Source: an uncultured Pelagibacteraceae bacterium
Lineage (GTDB): Bacteria; Pseudomonadota; Alphaproteobacteria; Pelagibacterales; Pelagibacteraceae
Length of the DNA stretch: 52,031 nucleotides
Assembly (NCBI GenBank): GCA_902619745.1
Contig: CACNFL010000008.1
Span: 1-52,031, forward strand
Direction of reading: 5' to 3'
Below the pieces are notes generated by a model. It did no database searches and was not told the DNA's origin. It worked only from the letters and a program-made list of their open reading frames with translations. The position numbers and the translations under genes are program-made. The stretch's first letter is position 1. Every line of letters starts with the position of its first letter. This document shows, piece by piece, positions 40,183 to 49,812 of the stretch.

Positions 40183-42099
40183 TTAATTTTTCACAACTCT
40201 TATTGTTTCCTTTTGAAACAAAATATCAGCAATTTTCTTGGAAATTTGAGAACTGTTTAATCCAGCTTTATCGTACATTTTTTTTGGATCATCTTGTTCA
40301 ATGAATTCATCTGGTAAAATCAGTGATCTAAATTTTAAACCTTTATCAAATACTCCTCTTTCAGCTAATAAATTATTAACATGAGAACCGAAACCACCTA
40401 TTGAACCCTCCTCAATAGTTATCATAAGCTCATGTTCCTTAGCAGATTTTAGTATAAGTTCTTCGTCCAAAGGCTTTGCAAATCTGGCATCTATCAAAGT
40501 TGTAGAAACCCCTTTTGCTTTTAATTCCTCTACAGCTAACTTGCACTCCTCAAGTCGAGTACCAAGGTTTAAAATACAAACTTGTGTCCCTTGTTTAATG
40601 ACTCTTCCTTTGCCAATTTCAATTTTTTCGTCTATTGATGGGAGATCAACACCTACTCCAGTTCCTCTTGGATATCTGATTGCAGAAGGTCTGTTATTTA
40701 TATCTACTGAAGTATTAATCATTTTAACTAGTTCAGCTTCATCACTTGCTGCCATTACTACAAAGTTTGGTAAAGTTGATAAGTAAGTTATATCAAATGA
40801 ACCAGCATGTGTTGATCCATCAGCACCAACTAATCCTGCTCTATCTATCGCAAATCTAACTGGTAAACTTTGGATGGCAACATCGTGGACAACTTGATCA
40901 TATGCTCTCTGTAAAAATGTAGAATAAATTGCAGCATATGGTTTGTATCCTTCGGTTGCTAGACCGGCTGCAAAAGTTACAGCATGTTGTTCCGCTATCC
41001 CAACATCAAACATTCTATTTGGAAACTCCTTGCCAAAAATATCCATACCGGTTCCTCCCGGCATCGCTGCTGTTATTCCCACTATTTTGCTATCTTTTTT
41101 AGCATGTTTAACTAACGTGTTTGCAAATACTTTTGTATAAGCCGGAAGGTTAGATTTACTCTTTACTTGTTCGCCGGTCTCAACATTAAATTTTGATACT
41201 CCATGATAATGATCGTTTGCTTTTTCTGCATAAGAATAACCTTTTCCTTTTTGAGTTTTGATATGGATCATTATAGGACCTTCATGTCTTGACTCTTTTG
41301 CATTTTTTAAAATTGGAATTAGGCTTGATAAATCATGACCATCTATAGGACCTGCATAATAAAAACCAAGCGAACTAAACAAAGTACCACCAGTAACTGC
41401 TGAACGAAAAAAATCCTCTGCTTTTCCTGCTTTAGCACTAAATCTTTTTGAAAATGCAGATGTAATTAACTTTAAGGTTTCTCTGAGACTAAAATATATT
41501 TTCCCCGTAAATAATTTTGCCAAATAAGTTCTCATTGCTCCAACTGGTTTTGCAATTGACATGTCGTTATCATTTAAAATAACAATCATTTTTGTCTTAG
41601 ATGCTCCAGCATTATTCATTGCTTCGTAAGCCATACCTGCACTAATTGCACCATCACCTATGACAGCAATTACATTTGAAGATTTATTTTCTAATTTATT
41701 TGCCTCAGCAATTCCTAATGCAGACGAAATAGATGTTGAACTATGAGCTGCCCCAAATGGATCATACTCACTTTCAGATCTTTTAGTAAAACCTGATAAA
41801 CCATCACCCTGTCGTAAAGTTCTAATTTTACTTTTTCTGCCAGTTAAAATTTTATGTGGGTAGGATTGATGACCCACATCCCATATTAACTTATCATTTG
41901 GAGTATCAAAAACATAATGAAGTGCAACTGTCAATTCAACTACTCCCAAACCAGCACCAAGGTGACCTCCTGTTTCTGAAACAGCACTTATCATTTCCTC
42001 CCTCACCTCATCTGCCACTTTTTGTAAATTATCTTCAGAAACTTTTCTTAAATCAGATGGAAAGTTGATTTCATTTAAAAATTGATAATTTTTTTTCAT
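40183..42099 (-). CDS. dxs: 1-deoxy-D-xylulose-5-phosphate synthase Dxs
   Basis: A 638-residue thiamine-diphosphate enzyme for the first step of the MEP isoprenoid pathway. The catalytic His is in [14 protein letters not shown], the cofactor motif is [16 protein letters not shown], and the [15 protein letters not shown] segment and a C-terminal transketolase domain are intact. ATG overlaps the ispA stop (ATGA). It forms xseB-ispA-dxs, a common proteobacterial arrangement that couples isoprenoid entry to farnesyl synthesis. Confidence 0.97.
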   Translation of the reverse strand: MKKNYQFLNEINFPSDLRKVSEDNLQKVADEVREEMISAVSETGGHLGAGLGVVELTVALHYVFDTPNDKLIWDVGHQSYPHKILTGRKSKIRTLRQGDGLSGFTKRSESEYDPFGAAHSSTSISSALGIAEANKLENKSSNVIAVIGDGAISAGMAYEAMNNAGASKTKMIVILNDNDMSIAKPVGAMRTYLAKLFTGKIYFSLRETLKLITSAFSKRFSAKAGKAEDFFRSAVTGGTLFSSLGFYYAGPIDGHDLSSLIPILKNAKESRHEGPIMIHIKTQKGKGYSYAEKANDHYHGVSKFNVETGEQVKSKSNLPAYTKVFANTLVKHAKKDSKIVGITAAMPGGTGMDIFGKEFPNRMFDVGIAEQHAVTFAAGLATEGYKPYAAIYSTFLQRAYDQVVHDVAIQSLPVRFAIDRAGLVGADGSTHAGSFDITYLSTLPNFVVMAASDEAELVKMINTSVDINNRPSAIRYPRGTGVGVDLPSIDEKIEIGKGRVIKQGTQVCILNLGTRLEECKLAVEELKAKGVSTTLIDARFAKPLDEELILKSAKEHELMITIEEGSIGGFGSHVNNLLAERGVFDKGLKFRSLILPDEFIEQDDPKKMYDKAGLNSSQISKKIADILFQKETIRVVKN

Positions 42100-42968
42100 T
42101 TTTTTCTATTTAATATGTAGTCTAATGTTTCATTTATTTTTTCAGATCTTGAACCATATTTTCTTAAATTCTTATTAATATCTTTTATTATCTTATCACA
42201 ATACTTAACTGAGTCATCATAGCCTATTAAATTTATAAGTGTTGCCTTGCCTTTTTTTTGATCTTTTCCTGTTTTTTTTCCAGCTTCCTTGGAATTACTT
42301 TTTAAATCAATTAAATCATCGGCTATTTGGAATAAAAGACCAATTTTTGATCCAATATTTTCAAAAAATTTAATTTCTTGATTTGTTTTTTTCTTAATTA
42401 TTGCCGGGGCCGCACAACAAAAACTAAATAACATTCCAGTTTTTTTTATTTCCATTTCTAATATTTTATTCCTTGATATTTTCTTTCTTTCATAGCTTAA
42501 ATCTAAATATTGCCCACCAGCTATTCCTAAATGACCTGAGCACTCTGTTAATTTTTTAATTAAGTTAATTTTTATCTTTTCATTTAATTTCAGTTTAGGG
42601 CTCGATAAAATTTCAAAAGCTAAAGTTAGTAATGAATTTCCTGCTAGAACAGCTGTAGACTCACCAAATTTAATGTGAGTTGAAGGTTTGCCTCTTCTAA
42701 TATCATCATCATCCATACAGGGCAGATCGTCATGAATAAGTGAATAAGCATGAATACATTCAACGGCCGACCCAACTATTATCAATGTTTTATAATCTAT
42801 TGAAAATGATGAACCTAAGTCAATTAAGATTTTAGATCTTATTTTTTTTCCACCTGGAAATAAACCATACTTCATTGGTGACATTAGCTGAGAATATTTC
42901 TGTGAATTAATATATTTTTTAAGAAATATATTTGTATCCTTGGCTATTTTATTAAGCTGTTTTTTCAT
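42096..42968 (-). CDS. ispA: Farnesyl/geranyl diphosphate synthase IspA
   Basis: A 290-residue short-chain prenyltransferase. The first motif is in [21 protein letters not shown], with the two-residue insertion in the DDx4D form typical of bacterial FPP synthases. The second is [11 protein letters not shown]. It overlaps xseB by 17 bases and dxs by four. It supplies allylic diphosphates to IspB and other users. Confidence 0.96.
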   Translation of the reverse strand: MKKQLNKIAKDTNIFLKKYINSQKYSQLMSPMKYGLFPGGKKIRSKILIDLGSSFSIDYKTLIIVGSAVECIHAYSLIHDDLPCMDDDDIRRGKPSTHIKFGESTAVLAGNSLLTLAFEILSSPKLKLNEKIKINLIKKLTECSGHLGIAGGQYLDLSYERKKISRNKILEMEIKKTGMLFSFCCAAPAIIKKKTNQEIKFFENIGSKIGLLFQIADDLIDLKSNSKEAGKKTGKDQKKGKATLINLIGYDDSVKYCDKIIKDINKNLRKYGSRSEKINETLDYILNRKK

Positions 42969-43200
42969 TTTTTTTTGTTATCTCTTTAATCTTTTTATTT
43001 GTCTCTTCCCCAATGGATTTAAAATTCTTATGAAATTTCTTTTCAATAATATTATTTAATTTTAGAAGTTCTTGATAACTGTCAACTGAATTGTTTAAAT
43101 CTTTTTCCTTCTCTAAAGACTCTATAATCTTATTTGCTTTTTCAGTGAGTTCCTCAACTGAATACAGATCATAATCAAGTGGTAATATTTTATCTTTCAT
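42952..43200 (-). CDS. xseB: Exodeoxyribonuclease VII small subunit XseB
   Basis: An 82-residue, highly charged helical protein. The family segment SVEELTEKANKIIESLEKEKDLNNSV is followed by a Lys-rich tail that extends the usual length. It binds XseA to form the single-strand nuclease. It is first in xseB-ispA-dxs, its classical position. ATG 43198-43200 is 20 bases from the divergent tsaC. Confidence 0.9.
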   Translation of the reverse strand: MKDKILPLDYDLYSVEELTEKANKIIESLEKEKDLNNSVDSYQELLKLNNIIEKKFHKNFKSIGEETNKKIKEITKKNEKTA

Positions 43201-43221
43201 ATAATAATAATTATTAATACA
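43200..43221. promoter_or_regulatory. 20-base divergent promoter gap, xseB / tsaC
   Basis: The gap between two outward ATGs is only 20 bases, all but one of them A or T. TATAAT (43200-43205, plus strand) would start tsaC transcription near 43212, a leader of about nine bases. The minus strand offers TATTAA/TATTAT-like boxes for xseB. Both -35 regions must lie inside the opposite coding sequences. Confidence 0.35.
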
Positions 43222-44153
43222 TGAAATCTATTCAATCAAATATCAAAAAAGCAAAAAAATATTTAGATAATAATCATTGTATTGCAGTACCAACAGAAAC
43301 TGTTTATGGACTAGCTGCAAACGCATACTCGAACAGTGCAGTTAAAAAAATATTTAACCTTAAAAAAAGACCATTAAACAATCCACTTATTGTCCATTAT
43401 TATGATATCCAAAGACTTGCAACGGACTGTGATATCAACGATGATTTAGTAAAACTTTACAAAAAATTTTCTCCGGGTCCAATAACTTATATTTTGAAAT
43501 TAAAAAATAACTCCAAAATATCAAAATTTGTCACTAATAATAAAAAAAGTATTGCCGTACGTTTTCCTAGACATAAATTGTTCAGAAATTTATTAAAAAA
43601 TTTAGATTATCCAGTGGCTGCACCTAGCGCAAATATATCTACAAGATTAAGTTCAGTTAAACCTTCTGATGTAAAAGAAGAATTTGGTTCAAAAATTAAA
43701 TATATTTTAAATGGAGGAAAAAGCAAAATTGGAGTTGAGTCTACAATAGTAAATCTTTTGGAAAAACCCTCACTTTTAAGATATGGAGGCTTAGATACTA
43801 AAAAAATTGAAAATGTTTTAAAAAAAAAATTATCAATTAACACAAATTCAAAAAAAAAATTATCACCTGGCTTATTTCCATTACATTACTCACCTGGGAT
43901 ACCTTTGAGAATCAGTGTTCAAAAACCAAAAAAAGATGAGGCTTATTTATTAATAAAAAGAAGAAAACCAAACTTAAAAAACTATTATTATTTATCCAAA
44001 GTGAAAAATATAGAAGAAGCTGCAAAGAATTTATATTCAACTTTAAGGAAAATTAAAAATGATGGTTATAAAAAGATTGCAGTTGAGAAGATATCAAACA
44101 AAGGTCTTGGCAAAACAATTAACGATAGATTAAAGAGAGCCTCAAAATATTAA
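43221..44153 (+). CDS. tsaC: L-threonylcarbamoyladenylate synthase (Sua5/TsaC)
   Basis: A 310-residue Sua5-type enzyme making the precursor of t6A in ANN-decoding tRNAs. The YrdC domain shows AVPTETVYGLAANA, FNLKKRPLNNPLIVHY, KFSPGPITYILK and AAPSANIST. A linker at about residues 195-218 joins it to the C-terminal Sua5 domain (LSPGLFPLHYSPG). The linker contains two in-frame A10 runs and a 16-base direct repeat. Its stop overlaps the next ATG by one base (TAATG). Confidence 0.95.
   Translation: MKSIQSNIKKAKKYLDNNHCIAVPTETVYGLAANAYSNSAVKKIFNLKKRPLNNPLIVHYYDIQRLATDCDINDDLVKLYKKFSPGPITYILKLKNNSKISKFVTNNKKSIAVRFPRHKLFRNLLKNLDYPVAAPSANISTRLSSVKPSDVKEEFGSKIKYILNGGKSKIGVESTIVNLLEKPSLLRYGGLDTKKIENVLKKKLSINTNSKKKLSPGLFPLHYSPGIPLRISVQKPKKDEAYLLIKRRKPNLKNYYYLSKVKNIEEAAKNLYSTLRKIKNDGYKKIAVEKISNKGLGKTINDRLKRASKY
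43820..43865 (+). repeat. 16-base direct repeat with A10 tracts inside tsaC linker
   Basis: The sequence A10-TTATCA occurs at 43820-43835 and again at 43850-43865, a period of exactly 30 bases (ten codons), in frame. It encodes KKKLS twice in the interdomain linker. Confidence 0.85.
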
Positions 44154-44875
44154 TGACAAATTCTATTGAAGTAATCAATCTCTCAAAAAAATATAAAGAT
44201 AAAGAAGCAGTAGCTAATATAAATTTTAAAATTAATGAAAATGAAATGGTTGGTTTATTAGGACCTAATGGATGTGGAAAAACTACAACTATTGGGATGA
44301 TTTTAGGATTATTAAAACCAAGTAGTGGTGAGGTTTTAATCAATGGAGAGAATATTGAAAGAAATAAAATCTCACTTCTTCATAAAATGAATTTTATTTC
44401 ACCATATATTGAATTGCCTAAAAAACTTAAAGTTAAACAAAATTTAATTGTTTATGGAAAATTATATAACATTCAAAATTTAAATGACCGAATAGATCAC
44501 CTTGCTAATAAACTTAGATTAAAAGACCTTTTAAACAAAATTACTGGAGAACTTTCTTCTGGACAAAAAAATAGGGTAAGTCTTGCTAAAGCTCTAATAA
44601 ATGATCCAACGGTACTTTTATTAGATGAACCCACTGCTTCTTTAGATCCTGAAACTGGTGATTTTGTAAGATCTTTTTTAGAGGATTACAAAAAGGAAAA
44701 AAAAATATCAGTTTTGCTTGCTTCTCATAATATGCAAGAAGTAAAAAGATTATGTAGTTCTGTTTTAATGATGAAAGACGGTTTAATAGTGGATAGAGGA
44801 ACTCCTGAAGAGTTAATAACAAAATATGGAAGAAGAAATTTAGAGGAAGTATTTTTAGAAATTGTGAGAAAATAA
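44153..44875 (+). CDS. ABC-2 type transporter, ATPase subunit
   Basis: A 240-residue ABC ATPase of the drug/polysaccharide export type. Walker A GLLGPNGCGKTTT is at about residues 34-46. The signature LSSGQKNRVSLAKAL (Ser in place of the usual first Gly), Walker B VLLLDEPTASLD and switch His in LLASHNMQE follow. It pairs with the permease two bases downstream. The substrate is not readable; the following sugar-transfer genes make a lipid-linked or surface glycan possible. Confidence 0.93.
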   Translation: MTNSIEVINLSKKYKDKEAVANINFKINENEMVGLLGPNGCGKTTTIGMILGLLKPSSGEVLINGENIERNKISLLHKMNFISPYIELPKKLKVKQNLIVYGKLYNIQNLNDRIDHLANKLRLKDLLNKITGELSSGQKNRVSLAKALINDPTVLLLDEPTASLDPETGDFVRSFLEDYKKEKKISVLLASHNMQEVKRLCSSVLMMKDGLIVDRGTPEELITKYGRRNLEEVFLEIVRK

Positions 44876-44877
44876 AA

Positions 44878-45669
44878 ATGAATTTAATTAGAATTTATGG
44901 TCTTTTTTTAAGACACTTTTATTTAATAACTAGATCATTTCCAAGAATATTAGATTTAATCTATTGGCCTTCAATTCAAATTACTCTTTGGGGATTTATT
45001 TCTAATTTTTTTGCAGCTCATAGCTCTTATTACAGTGGTGCAGTTGGGGTAATTCTCTCATGTGCAATTCTTTATGATTTTTTATTTAGAACCAGTATTG
45101 GCTTTAATATGTTATTTTTGGAGGAAATTTGGAGCAGAAATTTTACAAACCTATTTATTGCACCGATGAAAATTAGTGAGATAATTATCTCTCTAGTTTT
45201 AACTGCTTTAATAAGAGCATTAATTGGTTTGATCCCAGCTATACTATTAACTTCTCCTTTGTTTGGTATATCTTTGCTAAAACTTGGTCTTCCTTTAGCA
45301 TTTCTTTTCTTGAGTCTTTATTTATTTGGAATTACGCTTGGTCTATTTGTTTCAGCAGGATTATTAAGATTTGGACCATCTTTTGAAAATATTGCATGGT
45401 CAACCATGTTTTTATTAGCACCTTTTGGCTGTATTTACTATCCAGTTGAAACATTACCGGGAATATTCCAATCAATCGCTTACGCACTTCCATTGGTTTA
45501 TATTTTTGAGGAGACTAGAAATATCTTGGTCAATGGAATGGTAAATTATGAAAATATTTCTAACGCAATTTATTTAAATGGAATTTATATAACTTTATCA
45601 GTAATTGTATTTTATTATTCTTTTGACAAGGCTAGAGAAAAAGGAACTTTAATAAATATTGGTGAATAA
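44878..45669 (+). CDS. ABC-2 type transporter, permease subunit
   Basis: A 263-residue membrane protein with about six helices of the ABC-2 permease family. The conserved C-terminal segment is FLLAPFGCIYYPVETLPGIFQSIAYALPLVYIFEETR. The N-terminal amphipathic region (GLFLRHFYLITRSFPRILDLIYWP) is typical of this exporter class. It starts two bases after the ATPase stop. Confidence 0.92.
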   Translation: MNLIRIYGLFLRHFYLITRSFPRILDLIYWPSIQITLWGFISNFFAAHSSYYSGAVGVILSCAILYDFLFRTSIGFNMLFLEEIWSRNFTNLFIAPMKISEIIISLVLTALIRALIGLIPAILLTSPLFGISLLKLGLPLAFLFLSLYLFGITLGLFVSAGLLRFGPSFENIAWSTMFLLAPFGCIYYPVETLPGIFQSIAYALPLVYIFEETRNILVNGMVNYENISNAIYLNGIYITLSVIVFYYSFDKAREKGTLINIGE

Positions 45670-45679
45670 ATAAAAAGTC

Positions 45680-47098
45680 ATGAAATTTTTTTATAACAAA
45701 TATTCAATCTACTTTATCTTAACAAGTGTAGCTTTTTTAGTAAGATATTTTTTACTAGAAGACAGAGAGTCCTGGCATGATGAATGGCACTCTATTTACG
45801 TTTCAGACCCATACATAAATTTTTCTGATACTATGAAAAGATTTTATGGAGACAAAGGTGATACAGTTTTAACTGAATATTATCCACCATTGTATTTATT
45901 TTTTTTAAAATATACATTTTTAATATTTGGATACTCTGATCATGTAGGAAGATTACTATCAGTAGTAGCTGGAACATTAATTATTCCTGCTTCAATTTAC
46001 CTATCAAGTTTTTTTTTAGATAAAAAACAAACATTTTTTGTAAGTTTACTTTTAATATTTAATCTATTTTTGTTTTGGCAATCAGCAGAGATTAGGGCAC
46101 ATAGTATTTTAGTTTTTTCTTCATTAGTATGTATTATTTTATTTATTAAACTCTTAGATAAAAAAAATTTATATACTTTTATATTATATTTTATTATTTC
46201 TGTTTATGTTCTTTCTCTTTGGCCTATCTCTGGAACTATTTTTTTTGGAAAAACAATGTTTCTAGTTAATAAATTTTTTATTAAAAAAAAATTAGAGCTA
46301 AAATTATTTTTAGTTTTTACTTTAATTTTAATAACCTATTTAATATTAAACAAAAACTATCTAATTTACAATTTAGCAAGAGATTCTCACTATACAGTAT
46401 TATACGACTCATTCTTTTATAATTATCACTTTAAAACTTTTTTTGGCTCAAAATTATTAGGTGGAATATATTTGTTATTATTTTCTTATTTTTTAATTTT
46501 AAATTTAAAAAATTTAATTTTTAAATCGTCAAAAATAAATCTACTAGTTTACATTATTTTGTCATCTTACTTTTTAACATTGACTTACACAATTTTTAGA
46601 GCATCAATAATGTCACCTAAATATGTTATTTTCATTGTTCCTCTGATATTGATTTGGATTTGTGTTAATTTGTCAAAATATAAAAATGGCATAATTTATT
46701 CTTTAGTTCTCACTACAACAACGATTATATTTTTCTCCTTCAATATTAATAATCATCCAATCAAAAGACCACCAATCACAGATGCATTGAAAATTATAAT
46801 CAAAGATAATTCTAAAAATATTATAATTCAAGATAATGATGTATTCAAAAATTATGTAAAAACAAAAAAAATATTTCAGGATAATAACATGGTATTGCTA
46901 GAAAACTATGAACAGCAAAATGATGATATTAATAGTATATGGTTTTTGTGTCTAAATAATGCAAGGTTTGCAGTTGGAGACAAAAAATTAGAAGATGATC
47001 TTAAGTGTAAAAATTTTAAATTAAATGATACAGATTTTGTTTTTATTTCTACACACAAACTACCAGATTTTTTATTAAAAAAATTTAAAAAAAATTAA
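45680..47098 (+). CDS. GT-C family glycosyltransferase (PMT_2/ArnT-like membrane protein)
   Basis: A 472-residue protein with about 11 membrane helices. The first periplasmic loop contains SWHDEWHSIY (D34-E35), the acidic motif of GT-C enzymes, followed by YYPPLYLFFLKYTFLIFGYSDHVGRLLSV, a strong match to the PMT_2 pattern. A soluble C-terminal part (about residue 360 onward) is hydrophilic. It should transfer a sugar from a polyprenyl-phosphate donor to an envelope acceptor. The donor could be made by the converging GT2 gene, whose end overlaps by four bases. Acceptor and sugar unknown. Confidence 0.8.
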   Translation: MKFFYNKYSIYFILTSVAFLVRYFLLEDRESWHDEWHSIYVSDPYINFSDTMKRFYGDKGDTVLTEYYPPLYLFFLKYTFLIFGYSDHVGRLLSVVAGTLIIPASIYLSSFFLDKKQTFFVSLLLIFNLFLFWQSAEIRAHSILVFSSLVCIILFIKLLDKKNLYTFILYFIISVYVLSLWPISGTIFFGKTMFLVNKFFIKKKLELKLFLVFTLILITYLILNKNYLIYNLARDSHYTVLYDSFFYNYHFKTFFGSKLLGGIYLLLFSYFLILNLKNLIFKSSKINLLVYIILSSYFLTLTYTIFRASIMSPKYVIFIVPLILIWICVNLSKYKNGIIYSLVLTTTTIIFFSFNINNHPIKRPPITDALKIIIKDNSKNIIIQDNDVFKNYVKTKKIFQDNNMVLLENYEQQNDDINSIWFLCLNNARFAVGDKKLEDDLKCKNFKLNDTDFVFISTHKLPDFLLKKFKKN

Positions 47099-47784
47099 AA
47101 AATTTTTTTAAGGAAAAGGTAAATTATTGAGCAAACAATATGATATAAAACTTTTAGGTTCATTTTACTTTTATTATTATGTCTTTTATTAAACTTTATT
47201 TGAAACTCTTTTATTTTTAAACTTTTACTTGATGAATAAATTAAATTAAGTAAAATTTTAAAACCATGTGGGTATAATTTATTTTTAAAAAAATTTTTTT
47301 TTTGAAATATAAAAAAACCACTCATTGGATCTGAACATTTGTAGCCAAAAATTAAATTTATAACCTTAATAATAAAAATAGATAAAAAAAAACGCAAAAT
47401 TGAAAGTCCCGATCTTTTTGAAAAATTTCTCACACAAATCAAAAAATCTATTTTTTCCTGGCTAAAAATTTTACAAATTTTCGGTAAATACTTAGGATGG
47501 TGTTGTAAATCTCCATCCATCAAAATTAAATTTTTATATTTAGATTTCCTAATACCCAAAAATACAGATTGGGTTAAATCTCTTGGTTTTTCTTTTCTGA
47601 CAAAGAATTTTATATTTTTTTTAAATTGTATTTTCTTAAACAATTCTTTTGTTCCATCATTAGAATCATCGTCAATTATTAAAATTTCAAATTCAAAGTT
47701 TTTTAAATAATGATTTATTAAAGATATTAATTTAATAATATTATTTTTTTCTTTATATATTGGTATAATTATTGAGTAATACAT
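47095..47784 (-). CDS. GT2 glycosyltransferase, dolichol-phosphate mannosyltransferase-like
   Basis: A GT-A fold enzyme of about 229 residues. It starts YYSIIIPIYKEKNNI; the nucleotide-binding LIIDDDSNDGT and metal-binding LILMDGDLQHHPKYLP (DxD) follow, then the SDPMSGFFIF segment seen in polyprenyl-phosphate sugar synthases. There is a hydrophobic segment around residues 130-150 and at the C-terminus. It likely makes a polyprenyl-phosphate sugar. The open frame runs up to 47826, but that part is antisense to the tRNA; ATG 47782-47784 precedes the first beta strand and is used here. Confidence 0.85.
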   Translation of the reverse strand: MYYSIIIPIYKEKNNIIKLISLINHYLKNFEFEILIIDDDSNDGTKELFKKIQFKKNIKFFVRKEKPRDLTQSVFLGIRKSKYKNLILMDGDLQHHPKYLPKICKIFSQEKIDFLICVRNFSKRSGLSILRFFLSIFIIKVINLIFGYKCSDPMSGFFIFQKKNFFKNKLYPHGFKILLNLIYSSSKSLKIKEFQIKFNKRHNNKSKMNLKVLYHIVCSIIYLFLKKIF

Positions 47785-47796
47785 TTTTTTATTGTG

Positions 47797-47873
47797 TGGT
47801 GCGCCCGGAAGGACTCGAACCCTCAACCTCCTGATCCGAAGTCAGGCGCTCTATCCAATTGAGCTACAAGCGC
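47797..47873 (-). tRNA. tRNA-Arg (anticodon UCG)
   Basis: A 77-base cloverleaf on the minus strand. Acceptor stem GCGCTTG/CGGGCGC has two G-U pairs. The D-arm contains AGCTCAATTGGATAGAGC. The anticodon stem CCTGA/TCAGG has loop CTTCGGA (anticodon TCG, reading CGN/CGA). The T-loop is GGTTCGAGTCC-type. Discriminator A and an encoded CCA (47797-47799) follow. It lies 12 bases upstream of the GT2 gene and 23 bases from the divergent rluD. Confidence 0.97.
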
Positions 47874-47896
47874 ATATAGTATTAATATTATATTTT

Positions 47897-48877
47897 ATGG
47901 AAAAAAACATTAATTTTATAGTCAAAGAAGATGAGAAGAATTTAAGAGTTGATGTTTTAATTAACAAAAGAGAGGAATTAATTAGTAGAACTAGAATTAA
48001 AAATTTAATTTTAAAAGAAAAGTTAACACTAAATAATGAAATAATTAAAAGTCCTTCAAAAAAAGTCTCAATTGGTGATACCATAAATCTTAAGATTCCA
48101 GAGCCTGAAATAGCATCCCTTAAACCTTATGAATTTAAATTAGAAATAATATACGAAGATGATGATCTATTAGTAATTAATAAACCTGCTGGAATAATCA
48201 TGCATCCAGGAGCTGGAAATTATGATAAAACAATTGTTAATGCATTGATGCATTATGATAAGGATTCTTTATCAAATATAGGTGATGAGTTAAGACCTGG
48301 TATTGTTCATAGAATTGATAAAAATACATCTGGTTTAGTTGTAATTGCAAAAAACAATGAAACTCATGAAAATTTATCAAAACAATTTAGTGATCATACA
48401 ATCATAAGAGAGTACCAACTTTTAATATGGGGAAAATTAAGACCCTCCTCAGGAAGGATTGAAACATTTATAACTCGTAGTTCAAAAAATAGACAACTTA
48501 TGGAAGTTAGTAGTTCTAAAGGTAAGAAAGCTATAACAAATTATAAAACACTTGAAATTTTTGAAAATCAGAAAACACCAACTTTTAGTTTAGTTGAATG
48601 TAAATTAGATACAGGAAGAACGCATCAGATAAGAGTTCATATGAATTATAAAGGTAATAGTATAGTTGGAGATGATAAATATAAAAAAAAATATAAAAAA
48701 TTAAAAAATATTGATTTAGATATCCAAAATTCAATTAATAAATTAAATAGACAATTCTTGCATGCAAAAACTTTAGGATTTATACATCCACGCACTAAGA
48801 AAGAGATGATTTTTTCCTCACTTTTGCCACAAGATCTAAATAATATTCTAAAAATGCTTAGAAACACTGAAGAATAA
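47897..48877 (+). CDS. rluD: 23S rRNA pseudouridine synthase RluD
   Basis: About 326 residues: an N-terminal S4 RNA-binding domain (SRTRIKNLILKEKLTLNNE) and the RluA/RluD catalytic domain. The catalytic Asp is D141 in HRIDKNTSGLVVIAK. LDTGRTHQIRVHM and HAKTLGFIHPRTK complete the family pattern. It modifies uridines in helix 69 of 23S rRNA. The open frame starts at 47792, but those first 35 codons are antisense to tRNA-Arg. The real start is ATG 47897. Confidence 0.95.
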   Translation: MEKNINFIVKEDEKNLRVDVLINKREELISRTRIKNLILKEKLTLNNEIIKSPSKKVSIGDTINLKIPEPEIASLKPYEFKLEIIYEDDDLLVINKPAGIIMHPGAGNYDKTIVNALMHYDKDSLSNIGDELRPGIVHRIDKNTSGLVVIAKNNETHENLSKQFSDHTIIREYQLLIWGKLRPSSGRIETFITRSSKNRQLMEVSSSKGKKAITNYKTLEIFENQKTPTFSLVECKLDTGRTHQIRVHMNYKGNSIVGDDKYKKKYKKLKNIDLDIQNSINKLNRQFLHAKTLGFIHPRTKKEMIFSSLLPQDLNNILKMLRNTEE

Positions 48878-48893
48878 ATTATTGAAAATTAGG

Positions 48894-48899
48894 TATAAT
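48894..48899 (+). promoter_or_regulatory. Candidate -10 box of rpoH
   Basis: A perfect TATAAT lies 19 bases before the rpoH ATG at 48919, in the 41-base gap after rluD. The region 16-18 bases upstream has no good -35. A leader of about 13 bases would leave no room for the long structured 5' region that senses heat in E. coli rpoH. Confidence 0.4.
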
Positions 48900-48918
48900 T
48901 AATTAAATAAACACTGCT

Positions 48919-49812
48919 ATGAGCACAACAATGAGCAACAATCTGCCAACCCTTTCTAATGAAGGTGGACTATCTGCATATTTAGAGCAGATTAAAAAAT
49001 TTCCGATGTTAGCTGCAGAGGAAGAATATATGCTAGCAAAGAACTGGAAAACGACTGGTAATATTAAAGCTGCAGAAAAACTAGTCACTAGTCACTTAAG
49101 ATTAGTTGCAAAGATTGCTATGGGTTATAAAGGATATGGTTTGCCTATTAATGAAATGATTTCAGAGGGAAATGTAGGTCTTATGCAAGCTGTTAAGAAA
49201 TTTGAACCAGAAAAAGGTTTTAGATTGGCAACTTATGCGATGTGGTGGATTAAAGCTTCTATTCAAGAATATATTTTAAGATCTTGGAGTCTTGTCAAAA
49301 TTGGAACTACTACTGCTCAAAAAAAATTATTTTTTAATCTAAAGAAAATTAAAAATCAAATTTCTCCAGAAACTGAAGGTGACTTAAGAGATGAACACGT
49401 TGATCATATAGCTAATAAGCTGGATGTAAGTAAAGAAGAAGTCGTTTCAATGAATAGAAGACTTTCTGGAAAAGAGTTCTCGCTAAATGCTCAAGTTGGG
49501 GAAGATGGCGATGAATGGCAAGACTGGTTGGTTGATAAAGAACTTGATCAAGACTTAAAATTTGCTCACCACGAGGAAATGGAACAAAGAAAAGATTTAT
49601 TAAAAGACTCTATTAAAGTTCTTAACGATAGAGAAAGAGAAATTTTATACTCAAGAAGACTAAATGATGACCCAACTACACTAGAAGATTTAAGTAAAAA
49701 ATATAAAATTAGCAGAGAAAGAGTAAGACAAATAGAAAATAAAGCGTTTGAAAAACTCCAAAAGCACATGCTTCTATTAGCTAAATCAAAAAATCTTTTA
49801 CCCGCAAACTAA
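48919..49812 (+). CDS. rpoH: Heat-shock sigma factor RpoH (sigma-32)
   Basis: A 297-residue sigma-70-family factor. Region 2 has [39 protein letters not shown] and [22 protein letters not shown]. The RpoH-specific box is [10 protein letters not shown] (Q134-K143). Region 4.2 is [22 protein letters not shown]. It directs RNA polymerase to heat-shock promoters, such as those expected for envelope and cytoplasmic proteases. A second in-frame ATG four codons in (48931) is an alternative start. The stop overlaps purA by four bases. Confidence 0.97.
   Translation: MSTTMSNNLPTLSNEGGLSAYLEQIKKFPMLAAEEEYMLAKNWKTTGNIKAAEKLVTSHLRLVAKIAMGYKGYGLPINEMISEGNVGLMQAVKKFEPEKGFRLATYAMWWIKASIQEYILRSWSLVKIGTTTAQKKLFFNLKKIKNQISPETEGDLRDEHVDHIANKLDVSKEEVVSMNRRLSGKEFSLNAQVGEDGDEWQDWLVDKELDQDLKFAHHEEMEQRKDLLKDSIKVLNDREREILYSRRLNDDPTTLEDLSKKYKISRERVRQIENKAFEKLQKHMLLLAKSKNLLPAN

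Noticed and set aside
47785..47826. N-terminal extension of the GT2 gene (MRVRVLPGAP...)
   Set aside because: This also lies in the tRNA gene. The conserved fold begins after ATG 47784.
47792..47896. N-terminal extension of rluD (residues resembling CGAPGRTRTLNLLIRSQALY)
   Set aside because: It is the reverse-strand reading of the tRNA-Arg gene, a classic false extension. Translation starts at ATG 47897.
48878..48918. RNA thermometer in the rpoH leader
   Set aside because: The leader is at most about 40 bases and has no pairing with the start region that I can see.
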